A DNA stretch of 64,000 bases from Antedon bifida (Eukaryota > Echinodermata > Crinoidea > Comatulida > Antedonidae), in NCBI GenBank assembly GCA_963402885.1, contig OY727093.1:7079501-7143500 (forward strand), read 5' to 3'. This document shows, one piece after another, positions 1 to 13,500 of this stretch. Both the position numbers and the translations under genes were made by a program. Each line of letters opens with the position of its first letter. Within the stretch, counting starts at the first letter, position 1. The notes beneath the pieces were generated by a model that worked only from the letters and a program-made list of their open reading frames with translations, was not told where the DNA came from and did no database searches.

Positions 1-270
1 TTTTTAGCTAATGTTGTTATTCTTGAGAATCGGCTTTTTCGACCACCCTTTCAGCCGAATTTCAAAATGGCCGAAGTTCCATACTAAATTTGGTCATCCA
101 TATGGTATCATTTGAAAGGGGATGTCATTTTATTGAATTATTACAGCCATATCAATAAACGCATAGTTACCTTAAAATGTAACAGTATTGTAAAGTTATT
201 AGAATACTTATACATTTTCCACATGTTCATCTTAATTCTTAAATTATATTATAGATATATTGTCTCATAT
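1..270. other. intergenic DNA, nothing recognised
   Basis: AT-rich sequence with no open frame, repeat or splice-flanked coding stretch that I can support. Confidence 0.4.
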
Positions 271-274
271 AGTA

Positions 275-645
275 AAAAATATATATAAAGAAAAACATAA
301 AAAAATTGTTTTAACTCGTTGCATGCTTATTTTAAAATGTATGTACACTGTATTTGCATATTAATTGTGTGACCATGGCAGGATAGAAAACAGCTCATCT
401 CCTGTATATTATTAGTTCGCTCATACTCATTTATAAGAATACAAATACGAACGTATTTGTATTCTTATGAATGAGTATGAGCGTATATGCCTAATGCAAA
501 TTATCATATACAGTAGATGAGCTGTTTTCTATCCTGCCACGGTCACACAATTAATATGCAAATACAGTGTATATAAATATTAATTTAAATAAGCAGGCAA
601 CGAGTAAAAACATTTTTGTTATGATTTACTTTATATATTTACTTT
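275..645. repeat. long imperfect palindrome (foldback/MITE-like)
   Basis: The two halves are inverted copies centred near 450-451 (aatacg-aa-cgtatt). Matching blocks include gaccatggcaggatag on the left with ctatcctgccacggtc on the right, actcgttgc with gcaacgag, and cgctcatactcat with atgagtatgagcg. Arms are roughly 170-190 bp with small indels. No coding capacity is seen. A non-autonomous foldback or MITE-type element is the simplest reading; no clear target-site duplication was found. Confidence 0.7.
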
Positions 646-2639
646 GCGCCCTCTGTAGAATCTGAAACCATCTCCTTTACTACCTCATACTGAGTGCTGC
701 TCATCGGCCGCCGGAAATTTCTATCTGAAGGGACCGCCCAGGATTGACTCGGCACATCGTGGGAAATTTCTATTTTTTTTTGCCTTTGTGTAAAAAAAGG
801 GCACATTTAAAATGTAGGTGATAGATCCGCCCTTGGTTAACCCTAATATAAATAGAACTTCTATACGGTGGCTCAACTTGTTATCCGTCTTTCACGCTTT
901 AAATGTCTTTAATTTGAATGACCTACAATCGGAACGTAATCCATACATGTATTTGGGACCAAAAATGCGTTTATTTTTCAGGTGAAAATAGGCAATTAAT
1001 TTCGCAACTCTTTTTTCCTTATATGGTAGTATAATTGTTTTTTTCTCTGTACCCGCCACTGGTAATAATATCATATTTCTTGATATGCCAAGTCACGCTT
1101 ATACATCATTTTAAATCAGAATGTGTCCAGTTGATATGCCTAACTGGTCTATATTCTTAAATACCATTTAGGGCCTACACTTGACAGTTTGATTTTCATT
1201 TTATAAAAAATATAACAACATTTAAAACTTACCCTGGACTGAACGGTGCTCAGTAACAATTAGAATATAACTATTATACTGCTGTAAGTGTATAGTCACT
1301 CCGATCTACCGGGCACAGTTCCGCAAGCCGAATGGAAACATTCAAATGATCATGCTGCGTATATATTATTTCACGCTTCAAACGTCTATAATTAGAATGA
1401 CAATAGACCTACAATCAAATCAATACAAATTTTGATATTGTTTTAATAGAATTTATTATGGGGATGTATTTGGTGTAATAAGTGAGTTTTAAAATAATAT
1501 TTTACAACTCCCTGGTGTAATGCAAGTAGAGCAGATATGGAAAAGTAGCGCCCGCGCCAGTGTATCATTTTTTTCTTCCGTCTTCCAAAGGGACACTGTA
1601 TTGATTGATGGAAAGTACCTGTTTCCAATCACCTTTAGGGTAAAATCTATTATTTTAACTTCTCTCTTGTGTATAAAAAAAGAGAAAATAGTGACTGAAG
1701 AGTTTTACTGGATGTTCTATTATTAATGAAACTGACTGACAATCAGATGGGCAGGAATTTGGCTTGGTAGGGATCAACATCTGAATATTGTAGCAGAGAG
1801 ATATAATATAGTTCACTATATTATATCTTTTGGTTACACTGAGATATCTGAGACAACTTTAGTTAGGAGTTGAATGGAATACAATGTAAAGTGTTATTAA
1901 ACCACGTCATAATCAATAAAATAAACTGTGTTTCTTTTGCAGTCGTCTTTTCTTCTGATTGCGTTTATTTAGTTCTCTTACCATGTATAAAATGATCAAA
2001 ACTTTTAAAATCCATTTTAATTTTTAACAATGCACAATTTCACACTTGAATAATTCTGAATGATAAATGAACAGAAGAGGCTTAGAGCAGAGAAAGTATT
2101 CCAACACAAGGATACAATTGAACATTGGTATTGGTCAACACTAGTGTAAGTTTCTGGCCAATTCTTGAATACCTATACAAAGATTGTCCCTAAATTGCAA
2201 GCATATTGACATTCTGTTCAACAAGTAGGTCATTAGTAACCAAGTAAAGTGGGACTGTGGGATCCGGACTTTCTTCTCCTGTGATGATCCTATCAATCAA
2301 TAGTCCCCCTGGAAGATGGAAAAAAAAGAAATGACAGTGGGACATAATACAAATTTAGATGGCCAAATATATTTTAAGGGAACCAGTGCGCAATACGCCG
2401 AAAGAAACTCTCTATGGTGACCTTGGCTGGGTCCCCATGGAGATCAATCAAATTATTTACAGAATGAAATTTGTACAGAATTATTAAGATGTATATCCAT
2501 CCATATGTGCCAAAAACTAAATGTTGTTAACAATGATAAGCCAAGGATGTAACTTCCGAGATTTTCGATTCAAGTTTCTAAATTTAGCAGGTAAGCTTTT
2601 TCTCAGAATATATACCTAATGTAGTTATCAAATTAAGAG
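646..2639. other. intergenic DNA, nothing recognised
   Basis: About 2 kb without a supportable gene. The only structure noted is a short perfect hairpin at 1799-1828 (agatataatatagt, tc, then its complement). Open frames here are short and lack splice-site or motif support. Confidence 0.4.
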
Positions 2640-3060
2640 AATGTAAAGATACCTTACCTCCTAAACTACCACTGATTCCCATTTTTCTAATTTTCTTGAT
2701 CAATAAGTTGTGAGGAACCACTAAAGGCCTTCGATCAATCAAGAAAGATCGCATGAACATCAGGAGGCCGTGCGAAGTCAAGAGTACATGCCCATTTACC
2801 AAGGATAAGGTTACAGGAAAACCAGGCCTAAATCCAAGTTGCTGGGGGAGATAGATATTTTAAAGAGCAGCGTTACAGATATGATATCGTGTATAAGTCT
2901 CTACATAAGTTTACAAATAACAGGTGAGAGAAATAGGACGATATGATGTAAAAGACCTTTGTAGACCGGTACAACATGAGCTAATTGTTTCCATTTTTCA
3001 GGAACATGCTCAGTTGTAAAGAAAAGTTAAACAGTCAGCTAAAGGTTTAGATAATTATTG
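2640..3060 (-). mobile_element. degenerate non-LTR retrotransposon reverse-transcriptase fragment
   Basis: Read on the minus strand in several frames, the segment gives classic non-LTR (LINE) reverse-transcriptase landmarks in order: VPEKWKQLAHVVPVYKG, then RPISLT, then GFRPG, then VPHNLLIKKIRKMGISG. Stop codons and frame changes separate them, so it is a dead fragment. The family (CR1, L2, RTE or Jockey) cannot be fixed from so little. A longer open frame at 2584-2802 is only one of the surviving frames. Confidence 0.75.
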
Positions 3061-3399
3061 AAACAGATATTAATTTTAGCTGCAATCTTGTCCGGTCATG
3101 AGGCACTATTTCTTAAATGGATTTCTGGACATCGAAAGGAGTAAAAACAAGTTTATCATTTGAATCATATTTTCAGGAAAAGGAATAGAATTTAAATTTG
3201 GCTCAGATGGATTAAAGCATCTTTGAAATGGGCAACAATTTCTGCCTTGGAAGTAAACATTTCGTCATTTACATTGAAGCAATGCCTAAATTGTGACGTC
3301 ACTTGGCGAACAACATACCAATTTGTTTAGTTAGTCACTTACATGAATGATTTTCTGTTGAAGCTGAATAGTGTATTTACTTCAATATTATTACATTTC

Positions 3400-4033
3400 T
3401 TAAAGCCCCCTTCCCTACGTTTTTTAGATCTAATTTAAGATCACAAACTATATTTAATGTAAAAATAATACTATATGGTCCTATTGCGATAACTTTTTTC
3501 GTCTTTAAACGGTTAAAAATGTGAAAAATAAGTCGATTCTAATAATTATAGCGGCCCGCTATAAATCCCAAAATGCATTGCGCGCGGATTGATATTTTTG
3601 TTTTTCACCTGTAATTCGCCCACTTTTCGATCGATCGTGAGGCCAAAACAAATGGAAGACTCCTAACTTTTCAGCGAAAATACCGGGTTTTCCCCAATTT
3701 GTATCAACGGAGTCTGGCAAAAATAGAAAGACAATTAATGCAGCAACTATACAACGTCAGGCTAGGTATATAGCTAGCGTACGATGTTCGTACGTTACCG
3801 ATGTTTACCAGCTAGGCCTACAAAACTAAGCCTAGCTAGGCTAGGCCTAAGACCGTCCGCGAGAGGTCGATCGCCGCGAGCTACTTAGGTAGTGCATTGT
3901 TTCTCACTTTTTATCATAATTTACCATAAAACGTACATTTAAGACAAGGAATGACATGGTTTAATGTTTTTAAAGTGATATATATGTATTATTTTCCAAA
4001 AAACGTCCAAAATTGCAGGGTAGGGGTCTTTAA
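3400..4033. mobile_element. TTAA-flanked MITE, copy 1 (634 bp)
   Basis: Begins TTAAAGCCCCCTTCCC and ends with the inverted version (GGGTAGGGGTCTTTAA), giving terminal inverted repeats just inside TTAA. A near-identical copy of exactly the same length lies inverted at 44658-45291. A TTAA target is used by piggyBac and Kolobok superfamilies; the 5'-AG start after TTAA fits Kolobok better than the 5'-CC start usual for piggyBac. It holds no transposase and is non-autonomous. The interior carries clustered TAGGCCTA palindromes near 3760-3860. Confidence 0.85.
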
Positions 4034-4585
4034 ATTTAAGCCAGATATTTTGTTTGCTAGATTTTATGGCTTTTGCGAAGGATTTTGGTCAGGGGTAAAA
4101 CATGGTTTTCTAGGCGTTCCACTAATAAGTTTACTTGGTATGGCACTACTATCAACACATTTTATAAACACATACCAGGAATTCCAAGTTTCATTGATAT
4201 TATTATCTTTGAGCGTGTTTGACCAACCATTACCATAGCAATACATTTTTCGTTTGACATTTAAGGTTTACGTTTCAACTTAGGTAAATTAAAAGTAGTT
4301 AAAATTGATAGATGATATGAATTAGCAATGGAATCAAAGACCATGCATTTCATGATTGTATGAACATTATTGACACGTACAAGCTAGTTCCCAGTGATAG
4401 CATTTTGTTGAAAATAGTTCATGTTGTAATGACGGAGATTCGTAAAAATAAAACATTTTGGCACATATGGCGTGTCATATTTGAGCTGGAATGGGACGCC
4501 CGCTGGTGGCTGGTGGTGGTTCTTTTTTAATCTTTCTTGCTTTTTTTTCAACAATTCGATCGATTATCGGCGATCAGATCAGATA
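4034..4585 (+). promoter_or_regulatory. upstream region of the zinc-module gene
   Basis: About 550 bp between the MITE and the first codon chosen for the downstream gene. It should hold the promoter and 5' UTR, but I see no clear TATA box or initiator and cannot place the transcription start. The frame of the first exon stays open upstream to about 4472, but the first ATG in it is at 4586. Confidence 0.3.
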
Positions 4586-7500
4586 ATGGATGATCACAGT
4601 TACAGCAAAGCTCATTCAAGATCGAAATCTATACTTTTCACAGCTCAAGTTTTTGGGGAAGCAATACCGGATGAAGGTTAGACTAGGCCTAGGCCTATAC
4701 CATGGGATGTTATTAAGCCTAGGCCCTAGCTAGGCCTAGGCTAGACCTATAAAAGTTCTTAGCAAGCTAGGCCTAGCTGGCCCAGGGCCAGGCTAGGTCT
4801 ACTAGGCCTAGGCCTACTACTAGATGGATCGCCTAGAGCTACTGTAGGCCTAGGGCAGACAGGAAGGAGGCTTACTCCTACTAGGCTAGTAGGCCTAGTT
4901 AGTAAGTAGACCGGAGGCATACCATAGGCTAATAGCCTAACTAGGCATTGCCATTGGCTAAAATTAAAAACGCTAGTTTTTAGGCTAATTCAAATGTAAA
5001 CATTGCATATTTTATTCTTAAATTTTCTACTACGGTCTATTTACAGGTTCACCCCAATTCTTAAATCCAGAAAAGCACCTACGTCAAGTTAATGAATGCT
5101 GCATTATTAAGTGTGAGGAAAAAGAGCATTGCGAAGGATGGCATTGCCCCCTCTGTAACATGACTAGATCAAGATATCGAATGAGGAACCATTTCTTCAC
5201 AGTTCATTGGGCGTCTCGCGTTACAATTGGTGGTAACTATTTTTCTTACATATTGTTATTAACATATTGTTTCCTGAATTATGATTAGATTACCATAAAA
5301 CTATTATAAAATGTCATTATTTAGTTTTCATCATGTTATTTTGAAACATTGCATCTATTTTTTACTTGGTTATTTTTTAATGTTTTTGAAACAGAAATCA
5401 ATTCGTTGCTTTGCAAGTGTAAAATCCCGAATGTGACGACACCTCGCCATTGGCACTGTCCATTCTGCAACACTAAGCCGTATTTCAAACTGAAGTATTT
5501 GGTTTTCCACATCGGCCGTGTACACAAACCAAACAAAACTGTGCAAGGATACACTCAACGAAAACTTGCTTACACCGTTGATTCTACCACCAACGCTGAT
5601 GAAACAAGTGCTGAACCAACGAATGATAATACCCTGGATGTCAACAACATTCGTTTATTAACTTGGACACCCAATAGTAAAGACACCAAAGATTTTTCTT
5701 TTCTTGGTTCTCATGGTTAGTATTGTTCAACAACTGTATATCCTCTGGTATAATCCCACCCCTAGAACAGGAAACTGGGCCAACTTTGGGGGGTGGGACT
5801 ATACCCAGGAAATGCCTGGTTTAGGAAATAAATGATTGGTATTATCATTTCTTGTAAAAACTGAACTGGCTAGAGAGAGGTCTACATCCAGACCAAAAGT
5901 CAATACTGGGACTATACCTGGGGATATGCCTGTGAAATCAAACATAAAGTAGAGGGTAGAGATTAGACCCCAACTGGGATTATGTGCGAGGATATACGGT
6001 ATTATTGTTCATGCTGGGCCCTCTGGGACGACAGTCTTTGACTATAGTGGTCCCCCGGTGTAAAGGAAAAATAAATAATACAATAAAAAATATTTTAAAA
6101 ATTGTAACCCTACTTGTAACCTGTCACTGATGACATGTTTTATTAAACTGTATACTACTACTAGGTTGGTTTGACCAGTTTATTCTATTTGACCACAGGT
6201 TGCAAATTGATTCGTTGTACAGACCCTGGTCACTGTGCTGGCTGGCATTGCTCTCTATGTCCACATGCTACACAAAAACACAGAGTTAGAAGACATTTAC
6301 TATCTACGCATTGGGCATGTAGGATTGAAGTCGGCGGTAAGTTAAATGATATCACTATATAAAGGGGATCCTTTTTTTTGGTGTCCCCTTAAAGATACCG
6401 TAAATCTTCTAATAGTAACCCACACTCTAATAGTAACCCCCCTTAAAGAATAGTAACCCACCCTAAAAAACAATCAAAGAATAATAACCCAGGGTTACAA
6501 TTAGATTTACGGTATATTGTTTAAAAAAAATGTTTTTCAATGTTTTTGTTGATATGCCATTTTAATGTCACATAATTGTTATTCACTTTGACCAAAAATT
6601 GGATTGGAAAAAAAAAATCAAAGCAAAAAATAGTCAAATCGATTGGATTGAAGTCATGTTTTTTTTGGTTGAATTTAACAGTTTATTTAGTCTTTTTATG
6701 AGTGAAAACATTATTGTTTTTTTTTTTTCCATGGGAGTGATTAACCATATTAAAACTGCAAAATGGCCTATTCAAAGTCTCTTTTTGGTAATCTTAATTG
6801 TTCATGTTTTTGTGGACAATACTGTCAATTCTATATTTATGTGCTGTATTGTAGAACACCCTTACATTATTACATACAAATAAGTAGATTGTTTACAAAT
6901 AACACATTTTTCATCTATGACATTTTATTGGTTTGCAGATAAAGTGGCAGTAATGTGCAAATGTGATCAGATCTCAAGATCTGGCTTAAGACATTGGCAT
7001 TGCCATTTCTGCAATAAGAAAATGTCTCGACCTAAGAAATTAATATTGCATGTTATGAATGTCCACAAACCAGACGATCTTGTGAAGAGATATTCAATGG
7101 GAAAACTTCACAGCTGTTTTAACACAAGTGGTATTGTTTCAGTACCACCAGCAGTGGACGACAAACAAGAATTTCCAATACAAGGTATAGACATTTTGAG
7201 TGATAAGAATGTTAACACACAATTTGGTGATCTAAATGTTCCCTAGTTTCTAGTTTTATGTGTATTTATTTATTTGTTGCCAATATAAGAATAAGAAGTG
7301 AGTATGCCTGTATATGGAATTTATCTAAGTTTAGCAAAAAAAATCATCTTAAGTTTGTTTAAAGTCAGTGTTTTTGCTTAAGTCAGTTTTCAAAATAACC
7401 TCATAAACTAATTTTACATGTTTCCTTTTTTAAATAAAATGTCAGTTTTTTCATTTAAGCACTTCTTAACTATCTTGATTTAAGTAAAAATATAATACCA

Positions 7501-10500
7501 TCTAGGGTTTATAATTAGTTGTTTTATTATTTCAGTGCCTTCGTTTGACTGTGAGATTATTAAATGCCTTGAAGCTGGTCATTGTAAGGGATGGCACTGT
7601 CCCTTGTGTACCGTAAATGGTAGAAAATATTATATAAATAATCATCTGCACACTGTCCATTTTGGTTCCAGATTGGAATTTGAAGGTAATATTCTTTATA
7701 GTTAATTGTACTTGTCAGGAAATTTCCCACAATATCTCACTGTCACATCAGTAAGCATGGGTTGTGAAATTTGAAAAATATATCAAATATTGATTACTTT
7801 AGAGGTTTTCTTTTCATTGTTTATCAATTTTTTTATGAAGAATAATAACTTGCATTCTCCTAGTATTCATATATAATATAATATAATTTTTTCCCGAAAT
7901 TATTGGAATTGGAGACAAGTCTCTCAGAGGGGCCACAAAGCCAGTGTTTTCCCCTTATATTATTATTATTATTAACTAATCTTAATTACAACAAAAAAGA
8001 AAAACAAAAATCACTTTAGTTTTCTTCTTGATTTTAACAGATAAAGTTTCAGTTATGTGCAAGTGTGGCTCAAATGGAAGAAAAACTCCCAGGCACTGGC
8101 ACTGTCCACTATGCACGAATACACCATACGTCAAATCCAAAATGCTTATGAATCATGTTTTATCTGTGCATAAGCCACAAACAACTGTGAGACGTTATTG
8201 TCAAGGAAAGTTAGTGACAGTTATTAATCAAGGTGAAAAACCTGATCCACCAAAAAGAAAGAAAGAGAAACCAAATTTGACAGAGTCACTATTATATAAT
8301 GGTTCAAGTAAGTATGTAAAATAATTACAAATACAATGGCCTGGATGGATGCTAGTCAAGTCACCCCATCGCAAAGTTGCCCATTACACAGTCGCCCCAT
8401 CGCAAAGTCGCCCCGACACAGTCGCCCCATCGCAAAGTCGCCCCAACGTAAAGTCGCCCCATCGCAAAGTCGCCCCAACACAAAGTCGCCCCATCGCAAA
8501 GTCGCCCCAAAACGTTAAAATAGTTTACAAGTGCGTAAAATGTCGCAATGATACACAAAATAACATGGAACGTGTAGGCATAAAATGGGAAGCCCCGCCA
8601 TGTACTCTCAGGTCACACGATCGGCACGTTCTCCCATCATCAGAGAGGAAGCCCCCGACTAATCACTCCGCGGTCGCACTAACGTGCTAGCTAGCTCACC
8701 AGAGGGAAACCCCCGTAATTACTCCGCCGTTGTCGCACAATACAACGCACCATCTGAAGATGGGGAAACCCCTCCGGAGTTTTACGATGATATCAGTCGC
8801 GTTTAATTTTGGTCGCGATAAAATGATGTTTACGATCTAGATTATTTTTACTTTGGTCGATGAATATTTATTATTATCATTATTAGGGCTATATTACTAA
8901 TTGATTTGTTTTTATTTTGCAGGTTTATGATGTAATCTTTTTAGAACTTTCAAACAAGGATTATTTTATTAATGAGTTTTAAAAAGCACATCACTCCATT
9001 AAAACCTGTAAAATAAACATTAAAACACAAATTATGTATATAATAGGATAAACATATAATGTATACGACATTTAGCGCGACCAAAGTAACAACGCGATCG
9101 ATATCAAACGCAACCGATATGATTAAAACAGCGTAAACTACTACTAGCGGCGGCGCTTCATAGTCATACCGAAATAAAACCATGGGCGACTTTGCGATGG
9201 GGCGACTTTGCGTTGGGGCGACTTTGCGTTGGGGCGACTTTGCGATGGGGCAAATTTGCAATGGGGCGACTTTGTAATGGGGCGACTTTGCGATGGGGCG
9301 ACTGTGCCGGGGCGACTTTGCGATGGGGCGACTTTGTATTGGGCGACTTTGCGATGGGGCGACTTGACTGGATCCCTTCAATAGGATGTCTTTATTTCAA
9401 TGAAATACATTAGTTGAGTTCAACCATTTTATTTAAATATAGAGGTCACCGCAATGTTGAGTCCCTTAGCAAGACAATTATCCACCTTGCTCTTTCCCAC
9501 AAAGGTGACCAAAATGGGTACTGGTGTGTAAAAATACTGACTAATCCTCCTCCAAGTCACCCCCCTCTCCTACCAACAATCATACACAATTTGTGGAGTC
9601 TGTGCAAACACTAAGGAAATAGAGTTAACACCACGGTTGTTAATCTTTAGTTTCAAATTTACCTTACTGGGATTTTTTTTGTACATAAGTTGGGGACACC
9701 TTTGTGAAAGATAGCCGAACTACCCCCTAAATAATCTCTCTCACTATAAAGAAAAAGAAGTTACTCATGGGATTCGAACCCTATACATCGATATGTAAAG
9801 TTCATAGTCTAATCCACTCGACGGTAGCAAATTTTATGGATTTGACTAATGAATATTTTATTTTGTGATGTTTCATGAGGGGCCCTAACTTATGTACAGA
9901 AAGAAATCGCGACCTGTTGACCTTGATAGATACCTCTACTTCCTTTGGCTTCTATGGGCCTGTAGAGCCTTAATCAGTGCATCCATGATTGGTCGTTGTT
10001 GATGAATGGCGAAGCAATATCAATGTTGTAAGAATAAATAAAAAGCATAAAAGAAAAATAGATAAATAAATAAAATAATATCAAAGTACTATATATACTC
10101 TTTACTGCTTTTATATTTCAGCGATTGACATTATTCCGTGTGAGTTAGACGTGCACTGTGAGGGATGGCATTGTCCATTGTGTGATAAGGCTGCTAGGAA
10201 ATACATCATAAAAAGACATCTATATGCTGTCCACTGGGGTTCTCGAGTGCAAGTGGGAGGTAACACTAATTATATAAGTTAATGAATAATTAATAATAAT
10301 AATTAATTAATATAATTTTCCTAGCCCATTCATTTATTATTTTAGTGGCACAAAATAAAATAAACTCTTATGAAATATTGCTTTAGGTGCAGCTCTTGTG
10401 TGGTTGAGAACTGCTGCTAAATTTTAACTAGCCTTAATTTTTCATCACTCCCACTTTTTCCCTACACTAAACTAATACTATTATTGTGAATTAATAAATT

Positions 10501-13500
10501 TCATTCAGAATGTTGTTTCATTATCTTTATAGATATGAAAGCACTGCTATGCAAGTGCCTAATGACCAAGGTAAAAGCATCACGCCACTTTCATTGTCCA
10601 CTCTGCGAAAACGTAGTATATTCTAAGTCTGTGCAATTGCAAAAGCATATTCTACGTGAACATTCACCGACTGCTGACGTTTACCAGTATTTCAAGGACC
10701 AAGCCATAAGCATTCTAAAAGGCAAACCTCAGCGTGAGTCATTATTAATGATGGATGCAGATGAAGACATACAAACTTTTGATACCACAATGGAAACAAC
10801 AGAACTTGCAGAAGCTACAGAAATCTTGGAAGCTACAGAACCAACAACGTCAGAACCAAATACCACAATTGTTAGGAAAGACCAAGATGGCCAAAATGGT
10901 AAAGAATATACTTTTTTAGAAGTATTCGTATAGGCAAGTCAAAGTAACATTTACGCAATTGTATAACCAAGGCCGTAGCGAGAGGTTAAAAACAGACGAG
11001 GAAAAGATGCTTTAAATATAATTATTAATATCAAATATGATGATCTGTGTAGGGGAATTGGGTGGGTGGTTAAAATTGAAATTTCAGACAAGCGCCGAGT
11101 CTGCCTCATAATGGCTATGGCCCACTAGAAGTTTGTATCACAAGGACCCCAAATAAGGTATATTATGTGACATTTAATAACAAAAAATAAATAAACTAAA
11201 AGAATATACTTTACATATAATATATAAAGCTCCTCATAACTAAAATGTGTATGTAGGTTTCGTTTTTTAACCACTACATTGTTGGGTCAAGAAAAGCTTG
11301 TAAAGAGTTTGCATGATCGGTCACAAATATACATTAATATATAAAGCTTTTGAAATAGAATTTGGATTTACAATTTGTATATTCTTGCTTTCTTAGAGTG
11401 GGATATGGTGAAATGTGCTGAAACAGAACATTGTGAGGGATGGCACTGTACTCTTTGTACCATGACTGGGAATATGCATAAATTAAAGAAACACTTTCGT
11501 ATTAATCATCGTAGCTCTCGTATTGAAGTTGGTGGTGAGTTTTTATTGTTTACCGTTTATAGCGTTGCACTGACGTAAATCATCAAGTGCATGAAATATA
11601 TATGAAAAATTGAGAAGAACTAGGGTGTCAACTTTGTTCTTCTCAGTTAACTACACCTTATCGCAACAATTCGTCGGCGACGCCATGAAGTGACACTAAT
11701 GTGGCTACAGACACTACACATGTGAAATGGATTTAACCTTAACATACTATTTCATTAATTATTTAATAAAATTACACATTTAATAGCTGAATTGTCTAGC
11801 TTTACAGGGGTGTAAATAAATCATATAAATGAAAATTTCTTTAAGCTAAAATTATGTGTTTTGTAAAGCTCTCTACTAATTTGCGTTTTTCACAAACGCA
11901 TGGTTATGTCAAATGACTATGCGGTTAGTATCTCTTTCTGGTGTGGTTAACAAATTCTTATTTATTTTACTGTGATTCTATTCATAGGGATGGCCATTAT
12001 TGCATGTATGTGTAGGAAAGTATCCGGGCTTGGACACCAACACTGGCACTGTCCTTTGTGCGTTAATCGCAGTTTTTCAAGAATTCTTAGCCTTGAAGAT
12101 CACTTTGTATCCACACACAAACCTATAGCTGAGGTGAAGAGGTTTGCAAGGGGTAACATTATAACTGTAAAAGACTATGCCAATCCAACGAAATTCAACC
12201 AGCAGTTTAGCAACGATGATGACAAAGTTGATGGTACATATGCTTTGATTGTAATTATGTATATAATACAGGGGCGGATTCAAGTATGCCCTCTAAATTT
12301 CACAAATTGTAATGCCAAAAATAAGTTCAGCACTTCATTACACTACTTTTGGCCTCCCTACTTCAAAATCTGCCACTGGAATATGGTTATGGTATGGATA
12401 CGCCATCACATGTGAAATCTCATATCATAGACTCTAACCAAACCCTTAACCTTACATGAAACATATGAGACGCTGTATTACAGAGGTTGCCTATGATACT
12501 GGACAAATATTGTTTTTTTTGTAGAGATACAGCACTGAGAATCGGGTGCTATTGTTTAGATGTTCATTTCATTCATCAATCATACAATAATAAATTTATT
12601 TATATTTTTTTATTAAATTTAGAACCTCCACCAAAACAGGATTGTACTGTGCTCAAGTGTACATTGGAAGGGCATTGCCTTGGATGGCATTGTCCATTTT
12701 GTTCTGTAAATGGAGAAAGGTTCCGAGTAAGGAATCATATTAAATCTGTGCATTGGGGGTCTCGTATAGAGATGGGAGGTAAGTTTCCTAAGTAGTACAG
12801 TACATTTTTTTTATTACAAAGGATTATATGCCGTGCCACGCCTTTTTTCCTTCTATTTTAGGAATATTGTCAAGGATAACTATACATGACCGTGTTCATA
12901 GTACAAATATATACACAGTTGCTTGATTTGATTTTGATTTTTCCACTTTATTTTAATTTTTTTAATACAGTCAACTTTCTTGGGCTGACCTAATATGTCT
13001 AGTTTTCTGGAAAGTGTGGTATACAAAATGCGTTTTTAATGGTATAGATCAATTTTTCAGAGTTATTTGAAGAGTTTTCTGTATTAAAGATCTTATAATG
13101 AATAATTGTGATTTTTAGATACATGGTCAGTTTTATGCAAATGTAAAAACGCAAATAAGACGACGCCACGACACTGGCATTGCACTTTGTGCGCAGACTC
13201 TACGTTCTCAAAGTCACACATCCTGGAAAAGCACTTGATGCACATTCACAAAGTCACAACTGACGTAAAACGCTTTTCAAGATGCAAGCTTGTAGCAGTG
13301 AATGGGGTACCATTAAATGGCGAGACAGCTATGTGTAGCACTGTTACCGAAGAAGATAAACAACCTTCACTGATTCCAGAGAACGTTGACCTAGTAATAC
13401 CCAATCAAAATGTAATCATACAGGATGAACAACCAATCAGAGAAGATGAACAACCCACGGTATCGGAGGAAATTTTGAAATTTACCTGTGTAAGTCATGT

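Noticed and set aside
2211..2841. A seeming two-exon minus-strand gene with good splice sites (2658-2841 joined to 2211-2309)
   Set aside because: The larger frame contains VPHNLLIKKIRKMGISG and its upstream DNA encodes other non-LTR reverse-transcriptase motifs in different frames. The splice match is best explained by chance in a transposon remnant.
3951..4238. 95-residue plus-strand open frame
   Set aside because: It starts inside the 634-bp MITE and runs into flanking DNA; no splice or motif support.
8354..9369. CRISPR-like spaced repeats
   Set aside because: The units are contiguous minisatellite copies with no unique spacers, in an intron of an animal gene.
8336..9413. Open frames with SPHRKVAPSQSRP-type and RWGDFAMGRL-type repeats on both strands
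   Set aside because: They are translations of the 16-bp minisatellite arms of the foldback element, whose unit length does not respect the reading frame constraint of a conserved protein repeat.
9769..9826. Functional tRNA gene
   Set aside because: A and B boxes are present, but anticodon and acceptor stems do not pair; kept only as a SINE-like fragment.
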